Assembly (NCBI GenBank): GCA_947652605.1
Contig: OX393582.1
Span: forward strand, 10,130,544-10,194,543
DNA length: 64,000 nt
Reading direction: 5' to 3'
From: Elmis aenea
Taxonomy: Eukaryota > Arthropoda > Insecta > Coleoptera > Elmidae
Made by a program: the position numbers and the translations under genes. The stretch's first letter is position 1; every line of letters starts with the position of its first letter. Shown here one piece after another: positions 12,191 to 24,094 of this stretch. The notes beneath the pieces were generated by a model. That model saw only the letters and a list, made by a program, of their open reading frames with translations. It was not told the DNA's origin and searched no databases.

Positions 12191-13177
12191 CAGTGTGTTT
12201 AAAGGTTGCTTCGCGGCTTCTGGGTTTTGAAGGGGTTTGAAAATCATCACGATAAAAATAATCTTACAAAAAAAAACATTGGGGTCCCCTATATTCCATG
12301 AGCTTTTACGTTTGGAAGTAAACAGTTCAGACTATAACAAAAGCACATGAAAAGCCTACCAAAGAACGAAATTACCCACTGCGAATCGGCGTAATCTAAA
12401 TTGTATGATACTCTAATTGTAACCAGTAGAATACAGAACTTTTAATATATTACTAAAATGAGTTTTAAAATTTCCATTATACAAATACTGGTATGAAATG
12501 TAAACAAAGCACGTCACAGTTCTAGCAGCGTGTAACAGCTTCTTTCTTGAGGTAGCTTAAAGCTTTCACAGAAACAATCAAGAGCACGACTGCTATTTTA
12601 GAAAAGTAAAATTAATATGACCTACGTAGTGTATAATATTTAATATGTCTTAATTGGCTTACTTATCGATATGACTGAGGTAAAGATCAGTTTCGTTTTA
12701 AATTTTTGAGCAAAAATTCTTAAATTCTGGATTCCAGATTTGAGCTTTCCAGTGATGGACGATTCCCGTGTTGCATGATTCCTGCGTTGAGTGATTGCAA
12801 CGTTGAATGATTCAAGATTTGAATGATTCTATGGGTGCATTTTACAGACTTGAACATTCCATAATTGAATGTTCCAGATATTAATAGCTTACCGCGTACC
12901 TTGTATATGTATATACTCACAATCAGATGTACAGGCTTGGTCTAATATAAATTACTTGTATTTACTCTAAATATGTTTTGACTTTAAATTATCTAAGTAT
13001 CAATATTTTAATGTAATATGGACCTACGTAGTTCAGTTTTCAAATATTTACTTACTTTTCTCTCATGGAGAATATTTTAATTATTTTATATTACTCTTTC
13101 ATACAGCAATTAAATGTTTTTATTACAAATAAAACTGAAATCTGCTCTCCTTAATTACCACCTCTTGAGAATCACTG
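12191..13177. mobile_element. Possible eroded hAT-like element ends
   Basis: CAGTGTGTTTAAAGGTTGC starts at 12191, and the inverse of CAGTGATTCTCAAGAGGTGG ends at 13177. Both resemble common hAT termini. No matching 8-bp flanks are seen and no transposase lies between, so the two ends may belong to different elements. The interval contains the 16-bp minisatellite at 12730-12885. Confidence 0.3.
12730..12885. repeat. 16-bp minisatellite, about 10 degenerate units
   Basis: Units such as GATTCCTGCGTTGAGT, GATTGCAACGTTGAAT and GATTCAAGATTTGAAT follow one another with 15-16-bp spacing. GATTC and TTGAAT positions are best kept. The unit length is not a multiple of three, so the overlapping short frame is not evidence of a protein. 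Each unit is partly self-complementary (ATTCAA/TTGAAT). Confidence 0.8.
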
Positions 13178-16100
13178 CCCCTGATCTAACCCTAATAGGC
13201 TTTATAACAAATCCTCTCCATTTTCCGTACTAAATATTTTATTGTCTATTTGTAGTAAAACGACCCCGTCTTTCTACTTTATAATGAATCCAGATTCTGT
13301 GCTTTAGCGTAACATCTCTGGCAGCTACCATCTTTATTAGGTATTAGCTGGTGGATTAAACGTCCCATGTTTTCGATTGGCTTGGCGCCTAAACCGTTTC
13401 CTCGCAGCTTTTTCGTCTTTCTATAGGAGCTAATTAAAAGAACAGACGTGGCAAGAAACTCGAGAATCTATCACATAATTGATTTAATTGGCGCTTTAAG
13501 GAATATTAATGATGAAGGGAAGTTATTTTCTGTAATTAATTTATCAAAGATTTATGCGATATTACGAGAGCGGATTGAAAAGAATCGATTGGGAAAGTTT
13601 TTCAAGAGCAAAACACAGTTTAGGAACATGTTTGAGGAGTGAAAGATGCAGAAAAATCAAGCTAGCAATCCTGGCGCAAAACCAGTTAAAAGTGACTAAA
13701 TTATATTTTAAAAAATATTGAAAAAAAAATTGTTTGATAAATTTAAAACAGAAATGCATAATATTCCATTAAAATTATGCAGGGTGTCATGCCTATCTTT
13801 GATTGGTGTTTATTACAAAATGCTTGGAGACAAGCTTTTTTTTGGATTTTACATACCTATATTCGATTGTTTTTGAGATATTTTTAAATTTTATTTTTTA
13901 TTGTTTTTTTTTGTTTGAAATGGCATTTTGTATTTAAATAAATCATTTCGATTTCTTTTCACTTAATACTGGGTGTCCCAGTTTGGTGTTGCCACCTCTA
14001 AAAGTACCAAACCATTTAACCTGAGATGCAGAAAATTGTTGGCTTATATTATAAACAATGTAACATCTTTCGACACTACTTGGAGACCTGTATTTATTCA
14101 TTTGTTTAACAATTTTGCTTCAATTTTGCTTTGTTTTTTTTTTCTTCTAATAGCACCATGGGCTCATAGGTGGCATTATTTTAAAGATAATTTTATTATT
14201 AACACAACAGTGCTAAAATGTTAATATTTTACATTAAAAAAGTTTTTAAAAAAGCTATTAGATGACTTCATTGGTAAAAGTATACTATTTATATTCTTAA
14301 AATTTTTGGTTTTGTCACTTAGGTATTAGTTGTGACAAATTTGTGTCCGTTGCGGCAGATGTGTACCCAAATTGTTTTGTTTTTCTTTTGGTATATTGGT
14401 TTTTTGTTTTTTAGTAAACACGCTCTATATATTCATAGTTTTCTTGTAAAATTTATTAAATGAAAAGTAAAAGTTTCTAGAGGTTTGGACTACTTTTTAA
14501 ATACTAAATAGTTTTTTGTGTATTTTTTTCCCCACTCTAACAACAAAACAAAAGTTTGAAAGCAAATAAATAGCCATTTTTACGTGAAATTTTACAGTTG
14601 TTTTCAACTTTTTCATAGGTAACAGTGTACCATATTAATATATTTGTTCTGGTGTATTAAAAATGATTTTTTTTAATTGTGCCCCGCATCACCCATAATG
14701 CTATTGGAAAAAATGGAAAATTAAAAATGTTAATTTGTTTATAATATAAGTCTACAAATTTTTCGTTATCCTAAGTTAAATGATTTAGTACTTATAGGGG
14801 TGCTAACACTACCTATAATTTATTTTTTGCAATAATTTTTTTTATGAAAAAACAAAATTAGTCAAAAGTAGTCTAACAAGGACTATAATATGACGAGAAG
14901 TATAAAAATTTTAAGAAGTTGTCGATAAACTGCTAATAATGAAAGTAAGGTACAGATAATAAAAGACAAAAATTATATTTAAAAAAAAAAATGCTACATT
15001 TTAATAAACACTTACAGTTTTATTTCTTGCGGGGACCTTTAAACTGATTTATGCACTTATTAGATAAGTAATACTTAAAAAAAAAGATTTGCGATTATTT
15101 ATAAAGCTCATTGGTATTAACAAATAAATCTCTCGGGTAATCAAAACCATTTAATAAACACCAAACTATTGTTTTAAAGAATTCTTAACAACTTCTACAT
15201 ATGTAGTATCTGTTTAACATAAAGTGATGCACATAGAAATAGAAACCAAATTACATTTGAGAAAAATATACAAAAGAGAAAGGTAATAACTGCAATTAAA
15301 TTGAATAAATTATTTACTTAGGTTTTCAAAATTAATTGGAAGTATAATTTATCCAGATTTTGTTAATAGCCTGTTGTAGAATACTCTATACAATTATTTG
15401 TAGAACGGTGACTAAGAAACTAAATATGGCTCTTTAATTAGTTTTAGTTAAAACACAGAATATACATCAAATCCAAGATATGAAAGCAAGCAAATCTACA
15501 TTTATGTTAATAATAGACCCGGCGAAATCGTTTTTGTTTTAATTCTTGTTTAGCTGTGTTTTATTCATTCTTTTGTGTCTTGGTTGCTTACCTTTAAATT
15601 AATTTCTTTGAAACAGTACACACTTAGAATATTTTTAATTAAAACTGAGCAATACCATTGTTGCTACTATTTTTTCGCACCCTTAACTTTTAATGAACGA
15701 AAGACACATCAATTTAAGTTGAAAATTGTTTGAAATCGCAAACATGATAGAAAATGCAGGTTAATACAAGATACTTAAAATTTATTAAATAACTTGAGTA
15801 TCGTATTTGCTTCCACCACATTTATAGATCACATGTAGCCAAAATAAACTGGATTTTTCGTATCGTCTTATTCGTCATCTTTAACTGTAACAGAAAAATA
15901 CGCGCCTTGCTGAAGACGAGATTGCCTCAGATTTAAAACTAACCGCTTGCAAATCATATAAACATACGAGGTTAGTAGCCTGCTAATAGTCCCAGTTCTA
16001 ATGAGTGAATAGCAAACCTCATGGCGGCCCATTTCAAGTTGTTTATAATATAAGTGATATCCTATCTAAGCAGATATAAAATGATTGCGTTTATTAGCAT

Positions 16101-16673
16101 AACTTGACAAGCGCCCGTTATAAAATGCTTAAGTTCCTTAACCACAAGAATAACGAAGTATGAGATATAGTTTGCGGTTTTACGCCCATTAGCGATCGGA
16201 CTCTGTATAAAAACGCTACTGGAATAAGTGGATAAGTACAATAACGATCATGAAATAAAAAATAAAAATCAAGCTCAAATCAATTATAAAAATAATCTTC
16301 GCCCAGGACCAGCAACAAGGTTGCAGGATTTAATTAATAGATATTAAAAGATTTTTAAACTAGACTAGTGTACATTTTTGAGGAAGCGAATCAATCTAAA
16401 AATAATAAATTATTATAAAATTTAAGAAATATCTTAAATTATTTAGGTTTTTAAATTTTTTGTGGCTTATTAAGTACAGCTAGTTAAGGTGTCAAACCAA
16501 TTTTTGTTTCTATAGAAACTTGATATTTTCTTCTTATTACCCATTTTATGGCCTCTGAAATTTGTCTCAAAACTTATAAGACATATGTTTTTTAACTTTA
16601 TTAAACAAATTTAAAAATATTTTTGCGAAAAACCTTTTCTTTGGGTGGCTTTCGGTTTTCCGCCAGTGGCGGA
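13178..16673. other. AT-rich DNA, no gene; two TGGGTGTCCCAG-type motifs
   Basis: No coding region recognised. GCAGGGTGTC near 13780 and ACTGGGTGTCCCAG near 13971 look like ends of TACAGGGTG-type elements, but I found no inverted partner. The rest is A/T-rich sequence with short random frames. Confidence 0.45.
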
Positions 16674-16990
16674 CTGGGCTGGCGGGACATCGGGAGGAAT
16701 CCCGGTGGGCCGGTCGCTCTGAGGCTGCGACCCCCAGTACTTGTTATGATTTTTATGAAAACATTATGCAATATTATTTCGGTTAGTAACAAATAAAGAA
16801 TAAGTTAGAACAACGCATAATTTTTGTACCCCTGGCCCTCCCAAGCTTTATAAGCTGACTACGTCTCTGATTTGTCTCTGCTATGTCCGACGTTTTCGTT
16901 AAATTTCACCGTCCGGCCTGTGTTTTTGAGCACCAAGTGATATTGATATTATACTTTACTGGAATTTTAGTTTTAATATTTTAGTAATTA

Positions 16991-17510
16991 ACAAGATGAT
17001 TTACCCGGCGTTGCACGGGCGATTATAATTTTAATTACTTTTTTAACTTGAATAAGCCCAATAATTCCAAATCATACACAAATGACATACTCTGATCAAT
17101 CATCTTTTCATTTTCTTATAATTCATTAAAAAATAACTATTTATTGCTTAAAAATTGAATAATAACTCAAGTTTATTTTCTTTCGTCTTGTTTTAATTAA
17201 AAATATACTAATAAAAATAATACTTCATGTACATTTATTACTAATTGTATACAAAACAATCTTTACTTGAGAAATACACCGCGCCGTATCGTGTTTTGAC
17301 CAGGTATTTGCCGACGTAAGATCGAATCCCGTCCAAGTAATTTTTTTTTTTTTTTAAATTGGTAATATGTGCTTGTACTTAAAGTTTGGCGTTAGATCTG
17401 CAAGGTCCTAAATAGTAACTGTGCAAAATTTGGTCCCGATCGGTCAACGGATCTAGGATTGTATAGCGAACAAACAAACAAATACACAAACAAACTCTTT
17501 TATATATATA
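16991..17510 (+). mobile_element. SINE-like retroposon, copy 2
   Basis: Nearly identical to copy 1 at 7031-7553: same head (ACAAGATGATTTACCCGGCG), same body, same CAAACAAACAAA plus TATATATATA tail. It lies inside the 5' part of the hAT-type element. Its tail directly abuts the head of copy 3. Confidence 0.75.
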
Positions 17511-17790
17511 CTAGGCGATTTACCCGGCGTTGCACGGGTGATTACAATTATCTTTTATCAATCGCAGACTACTCGCGCTCCGCGCTCGCACCCGGCGGAC
17601 GTTTCCGGTCGTTCCCGGGCATTTCCGGCCGTTATTTATACGGCGTTTGATCCGTTGGGTCCTACATAGTAACTGTGCAAAATTTGGTCCCGATCGGTCA
17701 ACGGACCTAGGATTCTATAGCGAACAAACAAACACACAAACAAACAAACGAGCTCTTTTATATATATAAAGATATAAAGATATAGATAGA
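17511..17790 (+). mobile_element. SINE-like retroposon, copy 3, with a different middle
   Basis: The first about 40 bp (GGCGATTTACCCGGCGTTGC, then ACGGG) and the last about 110 bp (from CTACATAGTAACTGTGCAAA onward) match copies 1 and 2. The central part is unrelated and GC-rich (CTCGCGCTCCGCGCTCGC). It ends in an AT/GATA-type microsatellite (ATATAAAGATATAGATAGA). The shared ends with a swapped core suggest a subfamily or a chimera. Confidence 0.7.
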
Positions 17791-17888
17791 AGATAAACAA
17801 TTATGAAACTTAATAAATGCAGACTGATTCTTTACATTCATTGTGAGATTGTGAGATTATTCTGGTTATAGTTTTTAATCGAGGAAAA

Positions 17889-18283
17889 ATGGAAAAAAGA
17901 AAATGTGCTCAAAAAGAGATAGAGAAAAGGAAAAGCTAAAAAAAGTTTCAAGTTAAGTGATTTGTTTGCTTTAACTTCTAAAGTTAGTGCACCTGATGTT
18001 GGAAAATCTAACATTGATCAAGATTTGCATTCATCAAATTCGACAAACGAAGACAATATAATCTGCCCCGTTGAAAGAGACAAAATTGAAACGTCGATTA
18101 TCAACGCAAAGTCTTCATGTTCAAGTCTAGATGTTGTAAAACTAATTGGAAAAAGGGGTTTAGCTTTTCGGGCTCACAGATCGGAATCTGCTAATTCATT
18201 CTCATTAGAGAACAATAAGACTGAACATGGAAATTTCTTAGAAATAATTTTATTATTATCTAAACAACATTTTAAAATTAAAT
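17889..18283 (+). pseudogene. hAT transposase, N-terminal fragment (ZMYM1-like)
   Basis: An ATG at 17889 opens a basic segment (MEKRKCAQKEIEKRKS) that stops, and after a one-base shift the frame continues as AKKSFKLSDLFALTSKVSAP. The diagnostic part is GKRGLAFRAHRSE, then about 14 residues later HGNFLEIILLLSKQ. This matches the start of the domain in hAT transposases and the related ZMYM1-type proteins, where it precedes the RNase H-like core. Everything after about 18283 is missing and the frame runs on into the 3' terminal repeat. No function is expected from this copy. Confidence 0.75.
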
Positions 18284-18359
18284 TTTTTTGGGTTATTAAT
18301 TTTTTTGGGGCCGGTCTAGCAGGTTTTTCCCGGGCCTGTTAAATTTCCCAGTCCGCTGC

Positions 18360-19180
18360 TTTTGCCATACAATTTTTAATAAAATTACATTGGCTTTTTA
18401 ATAATATTTTATTCAAAGTATGTTTTGTGTTCGATGGGTATCAAGCAAAAATGTAAAATGAATATACTAGAGGTAATCATATGTGACGCAACATGCCACA
18501 TGCATGTCATTCATATTGCGGTGGCCACTTGTATACAAACTGACATGTATGTATTCTAACACTGTCCTGTTAGTTCCCGTAACGGTCGTAATCTGTAATT
18601 AATGCATATTTTTTCAATTTGAACTGTTCGCACTGATGGATTCGTATTTCAGGGCTTCACAATACTACGAGGCGATCTAAATGTGCTTTTATGTAGAATA
18701 CAGACGCAACGTGTCGTCCTTTTTTAGCTCGCATTTTTTCCGTTGATAAAGCAAGAAAGTGGAACGAACGTGTAAGGGTGGCGTTCGATGTACCGCATAT
18801 GATCTGTTTGTTATGCATTGCTTTCATCGAGTCGAGTTTGGTATTTTATTGAATGGCTTTTCCTGGTGGCTACAAAATGGACTGATATTTGAAGACGGCA
18901 TGGCAAATATCGAATTATATTATTGCACGATAATAGTCACGAGAAGTTGCGAGTTCTTTTGCAAGTTAGTGACAGTCAGTTAAACCGCAATTGAAAAAGT
19001 AAATATGTCTATAAAGATTTACTGAAGCTAATTTCGGAGGCTTCCGTTCAGGATTACAAAACAGGCTAAGGATTCTAATTCGATTAGAGACAAAGTTGGG
19101 ATAGAAGTCTTTTTACTTTAATTTACGAACTTGCTTAAATTCGTTTGCTGCTATTGTTATTAAAATTGCAAAAAAACGTT
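18360..19180. other. No gene recognised
   Basis: Slightly less AT-rich than the neighbours near 18500-18900, with one 74-residue frame (18759-18983) that resembles no family I know. No repeat structure seen. Confidence 0.45.
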
Positions 19181-19182
19181 TA

Positions 19183-20080
19183 GGGGAAGGTGGTATATAC
19201 TGGGACACATTTTTTAAATTTTGCGTAACTTTTGAACGGCTTTATTTGCATACCTCAAATCGATATGAGATATTCATATTGCTTTAGTTTATCATTGCTA
19301 ATACAAAAAAATATTTTTTAAGAATAAAGGTACACAAATAGAGGGACTGTCCCACTATACACCACTTGTCCCCACATAAACCACCCTGTGGTACATTGTG
19401 GGACAGCAAAAAATATATATAAAATAAAGCATAAGTAATTAAAAATTTTAATTTTTTATTTTAAAAACTTTCACTTTTCATGGGCATTGAGACATTGTAC
19501 TTTGAAAAATCAAACTAAAATTGAAAATGTTTCTTTGTTTTTCAGTGCCCCCAAACGTAGTCGCACCGAAGAAAATATTCTGTATAGGTTAAGCGGTGCG
19601 CTTAACCTACACAGAATATTTTCTTTTTCAACACAGTCTTTATCTCTGTTTTTAGCGAAAGAAAATCTAAAGTCGGAAGTCTTTTTCAGAAAATTTACCT
19701 AATTATCATCATTGTCCCACAATGCACCATGTGATAAATTTTTAAAAGCAACGATTTAATGAAAAACTTGCATGATTATTTTAAGTTTTAACATTGTACA
19801 TACATTTAATATACTGTAAGGTACACCTACGCCAAATTTTCCAATTGTTGTTATATAAGTAAAAAAGTTTTAGCACATAAACTGAATAACCACAAAAAAA
19901 CAATGCGCAGTTACCAAACATGCCTTACATGTGCAAGTCACTATGACATTGTTTACGACACATACTGTAGACTGCTTAACCGCTATTTTGATGTAAACAA
20001 ACTTCAAGTACGGGGTAACAGTTGGCCAAAATCTCTGTTGTCCCACTATATACCATGTCCCAGTATATACCATCTTCCCC
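19183..20080. mobile_element. TIR element with TA flanks and repeated GTCCCA motifs
   Basis: The ends are GGGGAAGGTGGTATATACTG and, inverted, GGGGAAGATGGTATATACTG, each bordered by TA (19181-19182, 20081-20082). The motif ACTGGGACA/TGTCCCACTATA recurs inside both ends (19349-19404, 19712-19730, 20037-20062). No transposase frame is present. A TA target suggests Tc1/mariner-like mobilisation but the superfamily is unproven. A strong hairpin lies at 19570-19624. Confidence 0.8.
19570..19624. repeat. Near-perfect 26-bp hairpin
   Basis: AGAAAATATTCTGTATAGGT (then TAAGCG) pairs with the following inverse copy with one or two mismatches around a 3-nt GTG loop. A competing pairing exists: CGCACCG at 19562-19568 can pair with CGGTGCG at 19594-19600. 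It lies inside the TIR element at 19183-20080, so a role as a gene is not implied. Confidence 0.75.
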
Positions 20081-20082
20081 TA

Positions 20083-20610
20083 CAGCAGTACTCATAGACA
20101 GTATGGACGAGTAATTGTTTTTATGTTAACAAATATACACTTAGAAATAATCATACTGCAATAAAGGCAGTCTAAAATTGGGCATTCCTCTTTATCTACT
20201 TAAAAAATTCCAATAATTCTTTTATGATAATTTTTTATTATGTGTGTAATTTAACTTATTCCATGCATTTTAAATGTTTTGTTTTGTACAAATGTGCAGC
20301 GACAGCAGAATTCTTTGTTTGGTTTAATTTTGTATATCTGATGTGTTTTTTCAGACGATTTCTAATACTTTGTTTGGTTTATCCCATATAACACAAACCA
20401 CAAGTACAGACGTTTTGTAAATTTCTTTACATTCATAAGGAATTGCATCCTCCAACAGTTTTTTAAAAATTCTTTTAAGCATTCTACTTTTTCTAACAAT
20501 AAGTATGTTTCTTAAACCTTTTTTTTTGTGATGATTCATAACGAGTTCTACGAATTTAATGTCCTTGCGCCCCATTTCAATTTTTGTAACCTAAAGTAAC
20601 CTTTTCATAA
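20083..20610. other. No gene recognised
   Basis: A 74-residue basic frame on the minus strand (20351-20575) matches nothing I recognise. No repeat partner was found. Confidence 0.4.
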
Positions 20611-21278
20611 ACAGTGTGTCCAAAAGGTATGAAATATGTTATATATCTCAGTAAATATCCACTTTAAGGAAAAATGTTTTGAATAAAAGTTGTTTGGTAC
20701 CTACTTAGTTTTCCACCATTACACAAAATTATATATTTTTTTCGAATTACAAAAGCGCAATGAAAAACAATTGGGTTTTTTTAAAGGACAAGATACCGCT
20801 GTATTATACTCATTTGATAAAGATTTTTTTTCTTTTCATTGATTGGGTCACGTTAAAAATAAAGTTTATGCTAAGAGGCCGGAGAATATCGAAAATTTGA
20901 AAGATTGTATTAGAGAAGATGAGGTCAAAAACACCTGAAATGGTTGGTAATGTTTTTGAAGTGTTTAAAAACCGAGTTTATCATTGCCAAGCTGTAAATG
21001 GTTCACAGTTTGAACACTTATTGTAGATTTCGTGAAAAAAAGTAAAGGTACTTAAGTTTTGCATCATTAAAAAAAATCTCTATTAAATGGGTATAGTGTA
21101 GGCCTGTAGGGGTATCTTGTCATTTTAAAAAATTCAATTGTTTTTCATTGCGCTTTTGTTATTTTTTTTGTGGAAAACTAAGTACCAAACAACTTTTATT
21201 CAGTTTTCCCAAATTTTTCCCTTAAGTAATTATTAGCTGAGAAATATAGCATAATCCCTACCTTTTGGACACACTGTA
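20611..21278. mobile_element. Long-TIR element with ACAGTGTGTCCAAAAGG ends
   Basis: The left arm (20611 to about 20830) pairs with the right arm (about 21060-21278) over about 220-250 bp, including the blocks AAAAGTTGTTTGGTAC, AAAGCGCAATGAAAAACAAT and GACAAGATACC. The centre (about 20830-21060) has no long frame. TA-rich borders suggest a Tc1/mariner-type target. No transposase is present, so it is non-autonomous. Confidence 0.85.
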
Positions 21279-21833
21279 TATAAACATATTTACATTCTTA
21301 AGGAATCCTATAATTTTTTGGAACACACAGGATATTAGAAAGGATATACTCAGATGATTTATAGAAACTAGGCATTTTATTAGTCCAAAGATTATCTTCT
21401 AAACTGCGTATGTCTGTGAATGTATGATTATGTCTATCAAAATATAAAATATGCGATGTACTCAAGATGAATGTGTATATTTGAGACACTGTCCCTGTCT
21501 TGTTTGTTCAAGTCTCTTATTTGAACAAACTGGTGGATACTAGGGAGGAACTAACGTCGATCTCACGGTATGGTCAAGGGACTTAATTAGGAAGTACGTA
21601 TGCTGTGTCTGTCAAATATATCCCCCCAACTCGTACCTCAATACATTAAGATAAATATGATATTTGGTACACATCATATATGAAGTAATGTTATGCAAGA
21701 AAAATGATCTCTGATAGTGTCAGTAGTAAGACGGTACCAAAATCTTAACAACAGCTTTGTATTAATCAAACCTGTCATGTGAGAGACTCTTTATATGAGT
21801 AGTAAACAAAATTTAATTATAACACAATATAAC
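21279..21833. other. No gene recognised
   Basis: Nothing supported beyond short random frames and A/T-rich sequence. A local ATTTGAACAAAC/GTTTGTTCAAGT inverted pair lies near 21500-21530. Confidence 0.4.
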
Positions 21834-21835
21834 TA

Positions 21836-21929
21836 GCCTAATTTTTTTTTCTTATGACAGTATTAAGTAACGCACTAACACAATCATAGTTCGTTATTTA
21901 ATACTGTCATAAGTAAAAAATGTTAAGGC
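21836..21929. mobile_element. Very short palindromic element (94 bp)
   Basis: GCCTAA...CTTATGACAGTATTAAGTAA is mirrored by CGTTATTTAATACTGTCATA...TTAAGGC, with TA at 21834-21835 and 21930-21931. The stem is about 38 bp with few mismatches and a loop of about 19 nt. It abuts the head of a family B long-TIR arm at 21932. It could be a minimal TA-targeting miniature element; its transcript would resemble a pre-miRNA hairpin. Confidence 0.65.
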
Positions 21930-21931
21930 TA

Positions 21932-22250
21932 TATCGGGTGGACCAAATTCGAATGTTTTATGGGGTACCTCGTTTACAGTAATACTTAGGGAAAATCTGT
22001 TATCGGTGTCTTGGTCTATTTTTTTGAAAAAAGAACGCCTATGCAATCAGATTTTTATATCGATTTCCGCTTTGGCACTACAAACGAAAAATTAAATTTC
22101 ATCATTTTTGAAAATTTGCTTTTTTATTTATTAGAATAAAACAAAATGTTCTGCAGTTTTTTTTTTATACACATTTTTATACTTAATTAAAAACAAAATT
22201 AAACTTTCTTTAGCTACCTTTACGTCCGAGATATGAAGTATACTTATATT
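21932..22250 (+). mobile_element. Long-TIR element family B, left arm
   Basis: Begins ATCGGGTGGACCAAATTCGA and continues with GGGGTACCTCG. It aligns over about 300 bp with the inverse of 3895-4178, including the GATATGAAGTA block at the arm's inner end. It passes without an obvious border into the repeat at 22445-22715. Confidence 0.7.
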
Positions 22251-22444
22251 TGTTTAAATGAAAACCCTAGTAATGTCTTTAAATGAAAGAGGGATTTTAG
22301 CGTTTTAATAATAAATAAACCGAGATATAGCTAATTTTGTAAAAATTTCCCTAACCAAGTTTGCCATGATTTCGCAAACAAGTGATGTTTGCAAATATTA
22401 AACAACTAAACGTCATTTTGAAGTTTAGTAGGTGACAATACAAA

Positions 22445-22715
22445 AACACCTAAAATTCTACTCAATATGAACATAAACAAACCATGGTAACCACCAAAAT
22501 GAATCGTTTTATTTCAGGATATTTAATGGTTCATGTTCACTCATTTAATTTTTTACTCAAACACTGTAGGTTTTGCAGGAAAAGAAACAATAAAAAAAGT
22601 TTCGAAATAAATCAAGCTTCAAACCTCCAAAAAAATCTGATAAAAAAAACAACAGAGGTCGCACTTTTCAGTCCCTTGTGAAGGTGGGAGATGATTGAAA
22701 GTATAACTACGGACT
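22445..22715 (+). repeat. Dispersed repeat, copy 1 (partner 24095-24390)
   Basis: The block starting AATATGAACATAAACAAACC and ending GTGGGAGATGATTGAAAGTA is shared in direct orientation with 24095-24390, with small indels. The best kept part is AACAGAGGTCGCACTTTTCA. No coding content is recognised; the 65-residue frame here is not kept in the other copy. Confidence 0.75.
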
Positions 22716-24094
22716 TAATCGTGTTTGAAATTACTTATTTCATTACAATCTTGTTCTTGGATGGTTTATTGCGATTATGAAAGGACACATTTTTATTTGT
22801 GGCAATTTAAGTTTTCTATGGTTTCAATGAAGACGAGGGTTCATTTTAAAAGTTTGCTTTTTCCAGAACATTTGATTAAAATTGAAACATGCATTTAAAC
22901 GATATTTTAAAACACAAACCTTGTCTTGTATTATTTGATTTCGCTATATTATTTTAACGCAATTTTAATTTTTCTTATTTTGTTTCAGGTAAGCGCTCTA
23001 AATCAAACATAAGCAGAAAACTTGGCGAAATAGATTGAATCTACAAAGGTTTGAAAATGTAATACTGTATTACCGCTTGTACAGCACATGTTGTGTTATT
23101 TCTTACAAAACGGTTCCAACATAAGCATCGCCTGTGACAAAACGACATGCATAGCTTCCTTGCATGTGCTGGAAATTGTTTACTTTTAGTTTTTTAGCTG
23201 GTAACTTGAGCTGAAAAGAACATTTTGTCAACGACGACGATCCATTAATCTCTCATATATTAAAATTGTAACCGAGAACTTAGCGCAAGAAAATAAAAGG
23301 CGGAATAAACGTCACTCTGGTAAACAGCAACGCCCCAGCATTGTGTAATATGTTAGCCGGTACGACCAACAGAACGAATATTGAGCTTTGCTTTGATTGT
23401 TCACTGAATGTACAGATTTTCCATTTGCGGTTTTGAAAATTACATTGTGGCTATTCGTGTAGTTATATTTATGTTGTTACGAGAATTTTTCATTGCCTCT
23501 TTCCCGGATATGACGAAGCCGTCTGTTTTAAATAATTATTGAACTGAAATGGCTCGTAATTAAGACATAATAAACAGTTACTTAGTATAATCAAACTTAA
23601 GTAATTAGAATAATCGTCATTCTATTCGGTTTATTGTTGGTCACCAATAGTTGATCAGTTTATATCTACTAAAAAAATCAGAGTTTTTGTAAGCAAATTC
23701 GTAAACACATAACATTGTGTCATTTTGTTGTTCTTAAGTGTAGTTGTGTCGATTAACCACACGTATTACCCCCGAGTTATAAGTAATCGCAAATTACAGC
23801 TTATGTAAATGACCTAAATGTAATTGGAAGGTCAACTGGAACCGTAAAATAAGTTTATGTCGACCTAGAAAACAAAGATAATTAGGCGGATCTAAAAATA
23901 AATTGAAAAAAAAAATTTTACACAAAAACGTGCAAGTAGAACTCTTCAAAATGTAACGATAGGAAACGATAAACTAGAAAGGCTAAAAGATCTTGCATTC
24001 ATGGAAGTTAAACTACCTAAAGATGGTAGTGAAGAATCAGAAATTGAAGAAGAATGTATTTTAATTTACTCGTATGAGCGACAACGCTAAAACG
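22716..24094. other. No gene recognised
   Basis: AT-rich sequence. A short acidic frame at about 23974-24090 (LERLKDLAFMEVKLPKDGSE, followed by ESEIEEE) is mildly protein-like, but it is only about 40 residues and unidentified. Confidence 0.4.

Larger units (their letters stand above)
16674..18359 (+). mobile_element. hAT-type element with transposase remnant
   Basis: The ends share the block CGGACTGGG in inverted orientation (CAGTGGCGGACTGGG on the left; the right end inverted reads GCAGCGGACTGGG). Flanks TTTTCCGC and TTTTGCCA match only partly, so the target duplication is degraded. Inside are a hAT/ZMYM1-like transposase N-terminus at 17889-18283 and two retroposons inserted in tandem (16991-17510, 17511-17790). 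Most of the transposase is missing, so this is a deletion derivative. The family is inferred from the protein fragment. Confidence 0.7.
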
